Assembly (NCBI RefSeq): GCF_000981385.1
Contig: NZ_LATZ01000002.1
Coordinates: 186,001-250,000 of the forward strand
DNA length: 64,000 bases
Direction: 5' to 3'
Source of the DNA: Bacillus sp. SA1-12
GTDB lineage: Bacteria > Bacillota > Bacilli > Bacillales > Bacillaceae
The stretch's first letter is position 1. Every line of letters begins with the position of its first letter. Of this stretch, positions 54,474-63,872 are shown one piece after another. The position numbers and the translations under genes were made by a program. The notes under the pieces were generated by a model. That model saw only the letters and a list, made by a program, of their open reading frames with translations. It did no database searches and had not been told where the DNA came from.

Positions 54474-55541
54474 CTAATCGATGACACCTGTTTCGGAAAT
54501 AAGAACATCTGCTTTGACTTCTACGTTTAAATCTTTAATTTTTTCTCTCCATTTTGAAATATCGAAATCCCTTGATTTTGATCTGATATCATCACCAATC
54601 CCAAGCGGGTCAATATCTAGCTCCTTAAATTTGCCTATAAGGGCCAATGATTCTTTTTCAATTTCATCCTTAAATGCTTTTTCAGATTTTCTTATTACAT
54701 TTGGGGTAATTTTTTTCCCTGTGTACTCATTTATATATCCCTCAACATGAGCTGAAATTTCCACTTTAAGTGGATTAAGTGAGACTAATTTTAATTTTCT
54801 TGAAGATGATATACTTTTTATCCCTGCTTTCTCTTTCGAATCGGGGATATTTAATGTATACGATCCTTGTGAATATTGGTCTGCAAGAATTTTAAAGAAA
54901 AGCAATTTTTCATTGGGTATTTCTCCAACCAACTTAACATCATCAAATAATGCTAGCCCATCTATTAAAACATCCTTTTCTTCTTTTTTAAGAATCGGTA
55001 AATATGGGTCCTGTCCCTTTGAATAATATTGAAATAAAAACAAATGCAGATTAGACCTTGGCAAATCACGGTGCAGTTTATTATGAAGGATTAAACTTGA
55101 TAAAAATCTGGAGGCTCCTTGTGTACCAAAATCCGCCTCCAGAACCTTTTTCGCTTCATCCCTTGTCACAGCCAACAAAAGCCGCTCACTGATCGTAGCA
55201 TCACGTTGCAGGGTATCAACCAAATCGGTGATTCCAGATCTTGACAATTCCTCACCAAATAAAACAACTTGCAGCTTTCCCAGGACTAGAGGATCTGGTG
55301 ATTTCTTTTGCATATCTGATAGTATATCCCTGCTTAATTCTGAAATTTCATCAAGTTGGTAATCCTGTACTGGCTGGTCCTTCAAATACGTATTAGCAAT
55401 CGCAGTTCCCCTAATTCTATCTTCTTCAACCTTATCAAAGCCTGTTACGGTAACAAGGTTTACATCATCAATAATTTCCTGTTCGACACAACCTATTAAA
55501 AACAACTGAAGGAGAATGACGATCGGGAACATTTTTTTCAT
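54474..55541 (-). CDS. Spore germination receptor C subunit (lipoprotein)
   Basis: The 355-residue protein has a lipoprotein signal with LIGC lipobox (MFPIVILLQLFLIGC) and the GerC fold: VTVTGFDKVEEDRIRGTAIA, LVLGKLQVVLFGEELSRSG, and a C-terminal domain with IEKESLALIGKFKELDIDPL, GIGDDIRSKS. Together with the A and B subunits it forms a germinant receptor in the spore inner membrane. The gene starts two bases after the B subunit stop, so the three are one operon. The name of the receptor (gerK, gerB or other) cannot be set from sequence alone. Confidence 0.93.
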   Translation of the reverse strand: MKKMFPIVILLQLFLIGCVEQEIIDDVNLVTVTGFDKVEEDRIRGTAIANTYLKDQPVQDYQLDEISELSRDILSDMQKKSPDPLVLGKLQVVLFGEELSRSGITDLVDTLQRDATISERLLLAVTRDEAKKVLEADFGTQGASRFLSSLILHNKLHRDLPRSNLHLFLFQYYSKGQDPYLPILKKEEKDVLIDGLALFDDVKLVGEIPNEKLLFFKILADQYSQGSYTLNIPDSKEKAGIKSISSSRKLKLVSLNPLKVEISAHVEGYINEYTGKKITPNVIRKSEKAFKDEIEKESLALIGKFKELDIDPLGIGDDIRSKSRDFDISKWREKIKDLNVEVKADVLISETGVID

Positions 55542-55543
55542 TT

Positions 55544-56638
55544 TTATTTCTCCTTTGCTTTACGAATTTTACGAATAATGAACGTTAGAAAGAAGATGAT
55601 TGGAATATAAACAAAGATGATATAAAAACCAACCTGACCAACTATGTCGTTGACAAGACTTATTTCTCCACGAGTTTTTGATAAATTCACAAAGATATAA
55701 GCAATGATTAATACAAAGATAAGCGAGAATTTTTGCTTAATCGCAAAGGCATCTTTTAAACATCTGCTTGCACACCATATGGTTAAACAGACATTAGGCA
55801 ATATTACAAGACTCCAATTCGCGATACCGATATATTCAAAACGCTCAACAAAAGGCAATTCGATAATTTTCCAAATGGTTAAGGTTGCCCAGACATTTTT
55901 CTCCAGCTGTTCCTCACTAAAATAGATAATGGTGACAATAGAGATAAATGTGTATATAAATGTACTAAAAGCAACAGCAATATGAGCCCACTTTTTTGAG
56001 GTATCTTTATTTTTTATAAAAGGATAATAAACTAGCAAAGCCTCAAAGCCGATAATTGTCAGCGACATTTTCTTTGTTGACATGGCAATGTCCTTAATTG
56101 AATGATCCATTATAGGAAATAGATTTTTTATCTCCGAAAACTGAAGAGGAAATAAAAATGTAAACAATAAATAGAGCGGAAGCACCACTCCAAAAAAACT
56201 TATCCCGGCTACAACACGAAACCCCCCGCTAATTACATAGAAAACCAAGAATAAAAAAACAAATGAAAACACCCATACATTTAAATCCGGAAACATCCAT
56301 ACTTCTACGATCTCGACATATGTTCTTAAAACGGTGATCGCCATTAAAATAAAGTATAAAGATAAAAAAAAACTTAGAGAACTGCCGATCCATTTTCCAA
56401 AAAGCTCCCTATGGACTGTAACAATATTGCCATTTGACTCCTGCAAGATACGATAAATCATCCATAATGAAATATGAACAAGGATTCCTGATATAATGAC
56501 TGCAATCCAGGCATCCCGGCCAGAATCTTCCCCAATAATTCTCTGGTATCCTAATACACCTACTCCATATTGAACGGAGTGGATTAAATAAAACACTAAA
56601 AAGTGGGATACCTGGAATCGCTCTGCTATTTTTATCAT
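55544..56638 (-). CDS. Spore germination receptor B subunit (permease-like)
   Basis: A 364-residue APC-superfamily membrane protein of the GerAB type with about ten helices (VSHFLVFYLIHSVQYGVGVL at the N-terminus). This subunit is thought to bind the germinant; in GerAB the pocket lies between helices 1, 3, 6 and 8. The ATG at 56638 is 17 bases after the A subunit stop. Ligand cannot be predicted from sequence. Confidence 0.93.
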   Translation of the reverse strand: MIKIAERFQVSHFLVFYLIHSVQYGVGVLGYQRIIGEDSGRDAWIAVIISGILVHISLWMIYRILQESNGNIVTVHRELFGKWIGSSLSFFLSLYFILMAITVLRTYVEIVEVWMFPDLNVWVFSFVFLFLVFYVISGGFRVVAGISFFGVVLPLYLLFTFLFPLQFSEIKNLFPIMDHSIKDIAMSTKKMSLTIIGFEALLVYYPFIKNKDTSKKWAHIAVAFSTFIYTFISIVTIIYFSEEQLEKNVWATLTIWKIIELPFVERFEYIGIANWSLVILPNVCLTIWCASRCLKDAFAIKQKFSLIFVLIIAYIFVNLSKTRGEISLVNDIVGQVGFYIIFVYIPIIFFLTFIIRKIRKAKEK

Positions 56639-56654
56639 GGAATCATCACCTCAG

Positions 56655-58139
56655 TTATTCATCGATGTCTCGGTTCTTTGTCGCATTTAATTTTGAGAAG
56701 CGATTTGGTTTATTGGTTCGCAATTGTTGTGGACGCTTAGACATCAATGAAAACGGAAGCCGTATTAGGGCATCCTTCATATCAATTGTTCTTGGTGGAT
56801 AAATTGGTTCTAAAAAAGGCCTTCCTAACGAAGTCAGCCTCAAAAGATGTGCCGTCATAAAACTAAAACAGATAACAATTCCTACTAAACCAAACCATTG
56901 TGCAAAAATTAAGTATGGAAACCTAAGCATCCGGATTGTATTACCCATCGCATAAATCGGTGTAGTAAATGAAGCCAGTGCAGATAAAGCTACGATAATA
57001 AGCAAAATATTACTTGTTAAACCAGCTTCAACTGAGGCTGTTCCGATAACAATCCCTCCAACGATACCGATTGTCTGACCAACCTTAGTTGGCAATCTTG
57101 CTCCAGCCTCTCTTAATAATTCAATGGTTAATTCCAAAAATAACGCTTCTAAGATTGGCGGTAATGGAACATCCCTCCGAGAGGAAATCAATGTATTCAA
57201 TAAATCACTTGGTATTAACTCATAATGATAAGTAAGTGCTGCTACATATACTGGTGTCACCAAAATAGAGAATGCTACGGCAAAAAGCCTGATCAACCTG
57301 AAAAAAGAGGCGGCAAGCCAATTATAAAAATAGTCATCAAAAGCTGAAAAAAACTCCACAAGAGTTGTCGGCCCAATTAATACGTGCGGCGACCCATCTA
57401 CAATGATTCCTACTTTCCCCTCAGCTAAGATTGAAGCGACCCGGTCCGGCCGTTCAGTATCAAGCAGCTGAGGAAAAGGAGAATTATGATTATCTGAAAT
57501 CATTTGGGTTATGAATGAGCTATCACTGATTTGGTCAAATTGAATATCTTTTATTCGCTGTAAAACTGTATGGACGTTCTCTTCATTACAAACACCTTCA
57601 ACATATAATATAGCAAGCTTTGTATTTGATAGATCTCCAATTTTCATTTCAAAAATTCGAAGTTTATCATTTGTTACTCTTTTACGAATGAGATTTATAT
57701 TTGACTCAATCGATTCTACGAATGCTTCTTTAGGACCGACAACACTAAATTCTACTTCTGGCAGAGAGACATCACGAGCCTTGTTAAGGGTCGCCTTCAC
57801 AAGCGCGCTTGGAAGTCCATATTCGGATAGGCTAATCAATACATACCCATCGAGAAGCTTTTCTTTAATAACATCGGTATCAATCGTTATGACAATATTT
57901 TCAATCGGGATGCCTTTTTTTAATTCATCTAACGAATTCCAATTATCACTCTTTAACACGGGCATGATTGTTTGTTGAAGAGTTTGCATGTCTACCAATG
58001 TTCTTATATAAGAGACCCAGTATACGACCTGATTTGTTCGTTCTTCAAATTGAATAAAATCAGATGAAGTTCGAAACCGGGCAATCACTTTAGCTAAAGA
58101 AGGTTTGTTTTTCCCACTTTCATACTTCATTTTGTTCAT
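56655..58139 (-). CDS. Spore germination receptor A subunit
   Basis: The 494-residue GerA-family protein has a soluble N-terminal domain of about 240 residues and four or five membrane helices after it. The signature PERPDRV-like block appears as LLDTERPDRVASILAEGKVG, then VDGSPHVLIGPTTLVEFF and DVPLPPILEALFLELTIELL. The A subunit oligomerises into a membrane channel that releases ions when germinants bind. The ATG at 58139 follows GGTGG; an in-frame start 12 bases upstream is possible. A sigma-G-type promoter precedes it. No ger operon is found between ykvT and ykvU in B. subtilis. Confidence 0.94.
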   Translation of the reverse strand: MNKMKYESGKNKPSLAKVIARFRTSSDFIQFEERTNQVVYWVSYIRTLVDMQTLQQTIMPVLKSDNWNSLDELKKGIPIENIVITIDTDVIKEKLLDGYVLISLSEYGLPSALVKATLNKARDVSLPEVEFSVVGPKEAFVESIESNINLIRKRVTNDKLRIFEMKIGDLSNTKLAILYVEGVCNEENVHTVLQRIKDIQFDQISDSSFITQMISDNHNSPFPQLLDTERPDRVASILAEGKVGIIVDGSPHVLIGPTTLVEFFSAFDDYFYNWLAASFFRLIRLFAVAFSILVTPVYVAALTYHYELIPSDLLNTLISSRRDVPLPPILEALFLELTIELLREAGARLPTKVGQTIGIVGGIVIGTASVEAGLTSNILLIIVALSALASFTTPIYAMGNTIRMLRFPYLIFAQWFGLVGIVICFSFMTAHLLRLTSLGRPFLEPIYPPRTIDMKDALIRLPFSLMSKRPQQLRTNKPNRFSKLNATKNRDIDE

Positions 58140-58213
58140 GACGTCCACCACACGCTTTTCGTTTTCTCTGGAAATAGATCATAATTTTTCTTTCCAAGAT
58201 TGGTTGTTTTTTA

Positions 58214-58243
58214 TATAATGCCACCTATGGATGGAATTATGCA
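58214..58243 (-). promoter_or_regulatory. Sigma-G-type promoter of the ger operon
   Basis: On the minus strand TGCATA (-35) and CATTATA (-10) are separated by 17 bases, close to the sigma-G consensus TGAATA-N17/18-CATACTA. The -10 lies about 75 bases upstream of the A subunit start. Confidence 0.7.
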
Positions 58244-58306
58244 CCATTAGAGGAAAAGCTAAATCATAATAACTAGAGCTAAAGGAAAAGAAGGATAAAG
58301 AAAAAA

Positions 58307-58352
58307 ATAAGCCCAATGAACACAATATTAATAGTGTTCATAAGGCTTATTT
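58307..58352 (-). terminator. Terminator after ykvT
   Basis: AATAAGCC...ATGAACAC and GTGTTCAT...GGCTTATT form a long stem with T residues after it on the minus strand. Confidence 0.9.
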
Positions 58353-58364
58353 AGATTCTGTCTA

Positions 58365-58967
58365 TTATTTTGCAAAACGATGCTTTCCAATTGTAATCGT
58401 CATTTCACGTGAAGTGATCCACGTACTGGTTGATGTTTTAGGATTATAAAAATACAAAGAACCATTTCCCATCCCACGGAAGGCTAAAGCTTCCTGAACA
58501 GCCGCTTTTGCTTCCGCTCCAGCCGGTTGGTTAATTGTGCCATTTTGTACAGGACTAAATGCATAATGGCCTTGCTCTATTTGATAAATGACACTTTTAA
58601 TATCATTTGGGAACAATGGGCTATCTACACGATTTAAAACAACAGATGCAACAGCAACCTTACCTGCATATGGCTCACCTTTTGCTTCAGCATGTACAAG
58701 ACGTGCTAATAAATCTTTCTCCGCTGCAGTAATCGTATCAGGAATCGTTAATTTTTCACCTGCATATAATAGATCTGAAGATTTCTGGTTAACAGACTTT
58801 AACGATTTTACAGATACTCCATACTTCTTTCCAATTAACCACAACGTATCACCTGTTTGGACTTGATGTGTTGTTGCAGCATTAGCTTTTGATTCTGGCG
58901 CTGTCATCGCAGTAAGCGATAAAGCTAATGTTGAAACAGCAACAAGTTTTAAAATTGCCTTTTTCAT
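58365..58967 (-). CDS. ykvT: Cell-wall hydrolase YkvT (LysM + SleB/CwlJ domain)
   Basis: The 200-residue protein has a signal peptide (AILKLVAVSTLALSLTAMTA), a LysM repeat (TTHQVQTGDTLWLIGKKYGV, residues about 30-75) and a SleB/CwlJ-type hydrolase domain with LLARLVHAEAKGEPYAGKVA, the conserved Glu of the HAEA motif, and VIYQIEQGHYAFSPVQNG. It should cleave cortex or wall peptidoglycan after export. The ATG at 58967 has AGGAGG ten bases upstream. In B. subtilis ykvT lies next to ykvU; here a ger operon separates them. Confidence 0.92.
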   Translation of the reverse strand: MKKAILKLVAVSTLALSLTAMTAPESKANAATTHQVQTGDTLWLIGKKYGVSVKSLKSVNQKSSDLLYAGEKLTIPDTITAAEKDLLARLVHAEAKGEPYAGKVAVASVVLNRVDSPLFPNDIKSVIYQIEQGHYAFSPVQNGTINQPAGAEAKAAVQEALAFRGMGNGSLYFYNPKTSTSTWITSREMTITIGKHRFAK

Positions 58968-59169
58968 AATTTCGTATCCTCCTACTAGTCTCTTCAAATT
59001 TGACATTTGGAATTTGCCACATGATTTAGACTAACAGGTTTTAAGATCTAAAACATCCCTCAATATCTGGAAACGATTCCAATAGTTTATATTACTTGCT
59101 ACGGTCATAAAATGCACCTTCGATTAGCAGAATTTTATTATGCGATAGTTGGATTATAGAAAATAGAAA

Positions 59170-59210
59170 AAGAGCTTAAGAGGTTAGGAATGCCTAACTT
59201 CTTGGCTCTT
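59170..59210 (-). terminator. Terminator of the 64-residue gene
   Basis: AAGAGC, AAGAAGTTAGG and CCTAACCTCTT, GCTCTT pair on the minus strand with a T-run after; it overlaps the end of the gene. Confidence 0.82.
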
Positions 59211-59388
59211 GTAGATATTGGTAAATAACACTTCCTCCTTGTTGGGCAATTCCCCGAAAATGTTTAAAATCTTCACGATTAACAATAACATTTCGAAAAG
59301 ACAAAAACTGCTCCTTTGTTACAAGGTATTCATGTAATTCACCTTCTTTAAGCTTATCTAATAGTTCGTGAATTGTTTGTTCATCCAT
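59194..59388 (-). CDS. Small acidic protein of unknown function
   Basis: A 64-residue soluble protein (MDEQTIHELLDKLKEGELHE at its start; FKHFRGIAQQGGSVIYQYLQ near the end). Similar small proteins are common in Bacillus but I cannot assign a name or function. The ATG at 59388 follows GGAGG with good spacing; the extension to 59448 is not supported. Its terminator overlaps the last codons. Confidence 0.72.
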   Translation of the reverse strand: MDEQTIHELLDKLKEGELHEYLVTKEQFLSFRNVIVNREDFKHFRGIAQQGGSVIYQYLQEPRS

Positions 59389-59496
59389 AGAAATACCTCC
59401 ACCTGTCTTACAAAAATTCCTCCTATAGTTTACTAAAAGATAGATCAATCTGTCTAATTCTTCGAATATTTATTAAGTTTGGCAGATTTCTATTCC

Positions 59497-60348
59497 CTAA
59501 TCCTGAAGCCAGCTTTTCAAATGGGAAAAGTTTCGTTTTGCATCCTGGTATCCAAGTGAATATAATTGTTCTAGCTTCTTTTGATTCCGTTCAATTCTGC
59601 TAACTTGTATCTTTGTGGTTGGTCTTAAGACAAAGATACGGCCATTTTTCTCCTGCTCTTCAATATAGGAAAGTGTTTCATTATACATTTCATGGCGCTT
59701 CAATACCGTTTCTATAAGCTTTGGATAGTCACGATAAAAACGATTTAACAGCCAGCTAATATTTGACTTTTTCTTTATGTAAGAGCCCTCCTTTGTTAGG
59801 ATCACTACATTCTTTTTGTTACCATCGCTCTCAGCTTTTTTAATAGGAATGGAATCTGCTATACCCCCATCTAATAAAAACTTCCCGCCATACTCCACAA
59901 TGGGGGCAATAAAAGGTAAGGAACTGGATGCCCTAATAATCGTTAAAAGATCCTTACCATAGTCAGCCTTGCTAAAATATTGCGGCAAACCTGAATGACA
60001 GTCAGTTGTTGTTACAACAAATTCCTCTGGCCCCTTATAAAAAGAAGCAAAGTCAAAAGGAACAATTTTATTCGGAATCTCGTCAAAAAGAAAATCCATC
60101 CCAAATAATTGACGATGTTTTATGAAATTTTGCAAGGATAAATAATTAGGATGTGTCACATAATCAATGTTGACCTTGCGATTTCTGCCTTTTTGTCTTG
60201 ACAGATAAGAGGCGCCAAAACATGCACCGGCTGATACTCCTATTACATATGGAAAATATAAGCCTTTATCCATAAAATACTCTAATACACCTGCCGTATA
60301 AATCCCCCTCATACCGCCGCCTTCAAGCACTAGCCCTGCTTCGGTCAT
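59497..60348 (-). CDS. Patatin-like phospholipase
   Basis: The 283-residue protein has the oxyanion loop LVLEGGGMRGIYTAGVLEYF, the nucleophile elbow GVSAG (GxSxG) and the catalytic Asp in LLDGGIADSIPI (DGG/A), the complete Ser-Asp dyad of the patatin family. Closest in layout to the YjjU type. It probably hydrolyses acyl esters of lipids in the cytosol. The ATG at 60348 opens MTEAGLVLEGG. The 300 bases upstream hold a small GACAC...GTGTC hairpin at 60391 and possibly a decayed repeat near 60545. Confidence 0.88.
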   Translation of the reverse strand: MTEAGLVLEGGGMRGIYTAGVLEYFMDKGLYFPYVIGVSAGACFGASYLSRQKGRNRKVNIDYVTHPNYLSLQNFIKHRQLFGMDFLFDEIPNKIVPFDFASFYKGPEEFVVTTTDCHSGLPQYFSKADYGKDLLTIIRASSSLPFIAPIVEYGGKFLLDGGIADSIPIKKAESDGNKKNVVILTKEGSYIKKKSNISWLLNRFYRDYPKLIETVLKRHEMYNETLSYIEEQEKNGRIFVLRPTTKIQVSRIERNQKKLEQLYSLGYQDAKRNFSHLKSWLQD

Positions 60349-60647
60349 GGAAACACCTCATTTTTCATATTCATTATTTAAATATAACATAACGACACCT
60401 TACTAAGTGTCAGATTAGCTCAACTAGTATCGATTCTTAAGATAACTTCCATGATATGTAAAGTTTTTTCAGTTAATTAGAGTGAAAGGCTTTACTTACA
60501 AGAAGAAATAGTGTTAAATAATGCTAATAGAAGTTTTCTAGCAATAGTAAGTGCCTATGGCTCAAGGCGCAGCAAATACTTAGATTGATTAGTGTAGGAC
60601 TTATAGAGAGATTCTGATCGTCGAAGAATATGTAAAGGAGCGAGGCA

Positions 60648-60836
60648 ATGAAGATCGCTAAAGTAGGAAGTATTATTGAATTTAAAGAAGGCTTAACAGG
60701 TGTTGTTGAAAAGGTAAATGAAAATTCCGTAATTGTTGACTTAACTTATATGGAAAATTTCAGAGAATTAGATCTTGATAGACGCACTGTTGTCAATCAC
60801 AAAAACTATAAGATTATTAAAGATTCTTTCTCTTAA
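60648..60836 (+). CDS. ykvS: YkvS family protein (DUF2187)
   Basis: A 62-residue protein of KOW-like small beta-barrel type (KVGSIIEFKEGLTGVVEKVN, then SVIVDLTY and VVNHKNYKII). Length and position beside queF agree with B. subtilis ykvS; the function is unknown. AAAGGAG precedes the ATG by eight bases. A long palindrome separates it from the convergent queF. Confidence 0.85.
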   Translation: MKIAKVGSIIEFKEGLTGVVEKVNENSVIVDLTYMENFRELDLDRRTVVNHKNYKIIKDSFS

Positions 60837-60847
60837 TATAAGACTAA

Positions 60848-60937
60848 AAAGGGTCAGTCCCACACACAAACATCACTGATAAGGAAATACATTATTTAAG
60901 TTCCTTATCAGTGATGTTTGCGGGGGTCTGACCCTTT
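60848..60937. repeat. Long palindromic hairpin between ykvS and queF
   Basis: AAAGGGTCAG and CTGACCCTTT (10 bp, perfect) enclose a second perfect 20-bp stem (60867-60886 with 60901-60920; starts CAAACATCACTG). Short mismatched segments separate the two stems. It can terminate both converging genes, but its size and the GGGTCAG/CTGACCC ends are more like a REP-type mobile palindrome. Confidence 0.8.
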
Positions 60938-60951
60938 GATTTTAATGTCAC

Positions 60952-61449
60952 TTAACGATTATCAATTTTTTCAGGATACAAATCATGGTTCATTAAGCGA
61001 TATGCCGCCATTTCCTCGTATTTTGTTCCTGGTTTACCATAGTTAGTGTAAGGATCAATTGAAATTCCGCCGCGTGGAGTAAATTTCCCCCATACTTCAA
61101 TATAGCGGGGTTCCATTAGCTCTATGAGATCATTCATAATGATGTTCATACAATCCTCATGAAAGTCTCCGTGATTTCGAAAGCTGAATAAATATAATTT
61201 TAATGATTTGCTTTCAACCATTTTGATATCTGGAATATAGCTGATATAAATTGTTGCAAAGTCTGGTTGATTTGTAATCGGGCACAAAGATGTAAATTCT
61301 GGACAATTAAATTTTACAAAATAATCACGATTAGGGTGTTTATTTTCAAAGGTTTCTAAAATCTGTGGTGAATATTCAAATAGGTAATTTACTCCTTGAT
61401 TCCCGAGCAATGTTACATCCTTCATTTCTTCTTGTTTTCTTCCAGCCAT
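60952..61449 (-). CDS. queF: NADPH-dependent 7-cyano-7-deazaguanine reductase
   Basis: QueF reduces preQ0 to preQ1, the last free-base step of queuosine precursor synthesis. The 165-residue type I (unimodular) enzyme has the catalytic Cys in [13 protein letters not shown], the QueF motif [16 protein letters not shown], and [10 protein letters not shown]. The ATG at 61449 follows GAGGGAAAG; seven in-frame codons upstream are not needed. It ends the queCDEF operon, 21 bases after queE. Confidence 0.95.
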   Translation of the reverse strand: MAGRKQEEMKDVTLLGNQGVNYLFEYSPQILETFENKHPNRDYFVKFNCPEFTSLCPITNQPDFATIYISYIPDIKMVESKSLKLYLFSFRNHGDFHEDCMNIIMNDLIELMEPRYIEVWGKFTPRGGISIDPYTNYGKPGTKYEEMAAYRLMNHDLYPEKIDNR

Positions 61450-61470
61450 GTCTTTCCCTCTTTTCATCAA

Positions 61471-62199
61471 TTATACGCCGCGCTTATTGCCCCACACTAA
61501 TGTATGCAATTGAGGCAGCACACGAACATCATTTAAATCAGAATCAGCAATCACTTGATCAATTAGCCATTCATATTTTTCTAATAACGACTGAACTAAA
61601 CGATTTGTATCAAATGCATAAACATCTTCATTTCCCACTTGTAAATAAAATGAGATCTCTGGATAACGTATGTGAACGCTCTTTGCAAATCTTAAATCCT
61701 CTTGATCAAATACAACAACCTTGAGACTGATAGTTTGCTTTTTATTCGCATTTTTTAATGTATAAATGATTTCATCCAGCTTATGGAAATCAGTTCTCAT
61801 ACCAGAGCTTGGCGGCTTAGGAGAAATCGTTAAATCATCGATTTCCTTCAGCCACTCCTGATATTTACTGCCTTGTGTTTCAATCGCAACCTTTTTTCCA
61901 TTTTCTTTAAGCAGAGTAATTAGCTCATGTAAATTTGTTAAAAGTGCAGGATTTCCACCAGAAATTGTGACATGTGAGAAACGCCCCCCTCCTAACATCT
62001 TTAACTCTGACCAAATTTCCTCCGCTGTCATCTGCCTAATTTCATCCTTCGCAGAACCATCCCAGGTAAAGGCAGAATCACACCAGCTGCATGAATAATC
62101 ACAGCCTGCTGTGCGAACAAACATCGTTTTTTGCCCTATTACCATCCCCTCACCTTGAATGGTCGGACCGAATACTTCTAATACAGGGATTTTTTTCAC
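61471..62199 (-). CDS. queE: 7-carboxy-7-deazaguanine synthase
   Basis: A 242-residue radical SAM enzyme that rearranges 6-carboxytetrahydropterin to 7-carboxy-7-deazaguanine. The cluster cysteines are in CDYSCSWCDS (CxxxCxxC), preceded by EVFGPTIQGEGMVIG; VTISGGNPALL follows. Its start overlaps the queD stop by four bases (ATGA), showing translational coupling. Confidence 0.95.
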   Translation of the reverse strand: MKKIPVLEVFGPTIQGEGMVIGQKTMFVRTAGCDYSCSWCDSAFTWDGSAKDEIRQMTAEEIWSELKMLGGGRFSHVTISGGNPALLTNLHELITLLKENGKKVAIETQGSKYQEWLKEIDDLTISPKPPSSGMRTDFHKLDEIIYTLKNANKKQTISLKVVVFDQEDLRFAKSVHIRYPEISFYLQVGNEDVYAFDTNRLVQSLLEKYEWLIDQVIADSDLNDVRVLPQLHTLVWGNKRGV

Positions 62200-62639
62200 T
62201 GCTGTTCCTCCTTCAGCTTAGGACGAAATACGACATAGCTTGTAGGTGTCTCCCTGACAAAAACTTGAACACATTTCGGTTTATTTGGTTTTGAATCCAA
62301 CTCCTTTTGGATCTCTTCCCAAATCGCACGTGCTACCCCTTCGGTTGTCGGGAAATAATCCGGATTCTCTTCCGAGAATAAATCCGTATGATCATTTAAT
62401 ATAGAATGATCAAAGCGGTTATGAATCAACTTTTTGATGCTGGCAAAGTTCACTAAAAAACCAGATTCGTCAAGGTTATCACCAGCTATCGTTATATTTA
62501 CAAAATAGGTATGACCGTGTACCTTTTGGCATTTTCCAGCATCTACATGCGGAATAAAATGAGCAGCAGCAATATGCATATCTTTATTTAATTCAAATTG
62601 ATAAGGATGCTGTACTTGAGGATAAATTTGTTGAATCAT
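62196..62639 (-). CDS. queD: 6-carboxy-5,6,7,8-tetrahydropterin synthase
   Basis: The 147-residue PTPS-family enzyme makes 6-carboxytetrahydropterin from dihydroneopterin triphosphate. Zinc ligands are in [10 protein letters not shown] and [10 protein letters not shown], the catalytic Cys in [11 protein letters not shown]. It overlaps queC upstream and queE downstream by four bases each. Confidence 0.95.
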   Translation of the reverse strand: MIQQIYPQVQHPYQFELNKDMHIAAAHFIPHVDAGKCQKVHGHTYFVNITIAGDNLDESGFLVNFASIKKLIHNRFDHSILNDHTDLFSEENPDYFPTTEGVARAIWEEIQKELDSKPNKPKCVQVFVRETPTSYVVFRPKLKEEQQ

Positions 62640-63298
62640 CGGACATCCACACCTTTTTCAAGTAAATAATCATCCAGACCTTTTTTTCTTAATTGGCATG
62701 CCGGACATTCACCACAGCCATCAGCTATCACGCCGTTATAACAGGTCAATGTTTTCTCTCGAACAAAATCAAGTGCACCAAGTTCATCTGCTAACTTCCA
62801 TGTTTCCGCCTTATTAATCCACATTAAAGGAGTATGAATAACAAAAGGCTTATCTAGTGCTAGATTCAAGGTTACATTACAAGATTTAACAAATGCGTCT
62901 CTGCAATCCGGATACCCGCTAAAATCTGTTTCACATACACCTGTTACAATATGTCTCGCACCAATTTGATCGGCCAAAATAGTCGCAAATGATAAAAATA
63001 AGAGGTTTCTTCCCGGTACGAAAGTGGATGGCAGCTCCCCATCCTTGTGTTCGATCTCAATATCTGCCCTTGTTAGTGCATTTGGCGCCAGCTGATTTAA
63101 TAATGACATATCTAAAATATGATGCTTAACATTAAGTTCTTCTGCAATCGATTTGGCCACTTCAATTTCTAGGCTGTGACGCTGATTATAATTAAAGGTT
63201 ACTGCGATAACCTCTTTAAATTCCTTTAAGGCCCAAAATAGACATGTTGTACTATCTTGTCCACCGCTAAATACAACAACTGCCTTTTCATTTTTCAT
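62636..63298 (-). CDS. queC: 7-cyano-7-deazaguanine synthase
   Basis: QueC converts 7-carboxy-7-deazaguanine to preQ0 with ATP and ammonia. The 220-residue protein has the PP-loop [17 protein letters not shown] and four zinc-binding cysteines at the end ([20 protein letters not shown]). The ATG at 63298 follows AAGGGAA; the long in-frame extension to 63373 runs through the terminator and is rejected. First gene of queCDEF, behind a preQ1 riboswitch, so the pathway end product shuts the operon down. Confidence 0.96.
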   Translation of the reverse strand: MKNEKAVVVFSGGQDSTTCLFWALKEFKEVIAVTFNYNQRHSLEIEVAKSIAEELNVKHHILDMSLLNQLAPNALTRADIEIEHKDGELPSTFVPGRNLLFLSFATILADQIGARHIVTGVCETDFSGYPDCRDAFVKSCNVTLNLALDKPFVIHTPLMWINKAETWKLADELGALDFVREKTLTCYNGVIADGCGECPACQLRKKGLDDYLLEKGVDVR

Positions 63299-63370
63299 GT
63301 AAAACGTTCCCTTCTGTGGAAAAATGTAGAAAGATGTATAGTTTTCATTTAATAACAGAAAATAAAAAAA

Positions 63371-63396
63371 CACCTGCGAAATAAATTCGAGGTGTC
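63371..63396 (-). terminator. Riboswitch-controlled terminator of queCDEF
   Basis: On the minus strand ACACCTCGAA and TTCGCAGGTGT form a stem followed by seven T residues, 40 bases downstream of the preQ1 aptamer. Confidence 0.88.
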
Positions 63397-63435
63397 TAGC
63401 ACTTTTTTCTATAACAAAACTACAATAAGGATCTA

Positions 63436-63469
63436 TTAGTTTTTTATAGAGGGTTTTGCTAGAACCTCT
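63436..63469 (-). promoter_or_regulatory. PreQ1-I riboswitch aptamer
   Basis: Read on the minus strand, AGAGGTTCTAGC, four A residues, CCCTCTATAAAAAACTAA matches the type I preQ1 aptamer of the B. subtilis queC leader almost base for base: P1 (AGAGG/CCTCT), loop with the CTAGC ligand-binding C, and the A-rich tail that forms the pseudoknot. Confidence 0.93.
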
Positions 63470-63522
63470 CCCGATTTTTTAAACAGACTAAATCGGATTT
63501 GCTCTTTAATTTTCAACTAAAA

Positions 63523-63551
63523 AAATATATCACGAAAGTAACATTTTTGCA
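63523..63551 (-). promoter_or_regulatory. Candidate sigma-A promoter of queCDEF
   Basis: TTGCAA and TATATT on the minus strand are spaced 17 bases apart, about 55 bases upstream of the riboswitch. Bases 63552-63807 hold no gene that I can support. Confidence 0.6.
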
Positions 63552-63807
63552 ATCTTATTATGAATGAGATCTGTTTGTTGACGTGTAATATGTTTAGGAT
63601 GACTGGCGTTACACTTTTTTTATACCATTATTTTATTATTGTTTGTTGAAAAAAATGATTGGAGTATTTTGTGTTTTTTCTGACTTGTTCGCAATCTGTT
63701 TGTCCCTCATTTTTTGTATAGAGGTGTTTGTGTACTTCATTCACTTTATGTTATGAAATTAATTAGCCTGGCAGGTTTAACTATGCTGTAAAAAAAGAAA
63801 AGCATTC

Positions 63808-63862
63808 ATACAAGAAGCTGTCTCAATACCTAAGGATAAGACCCTTCATGAGACAGCTCTTT
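63808..63862. terminator. Inverted-repeat hairpin after the 41-residue gene
   Basis: AGAAGCTGTCTCA and TGAGACAGCTCTT pair around 25 bases. It uses the same GCTGTCTCA ends as the element between dapH and dapL. Confidence 0.65.
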
Positions 63863-63872
63863 CTATTTCACG

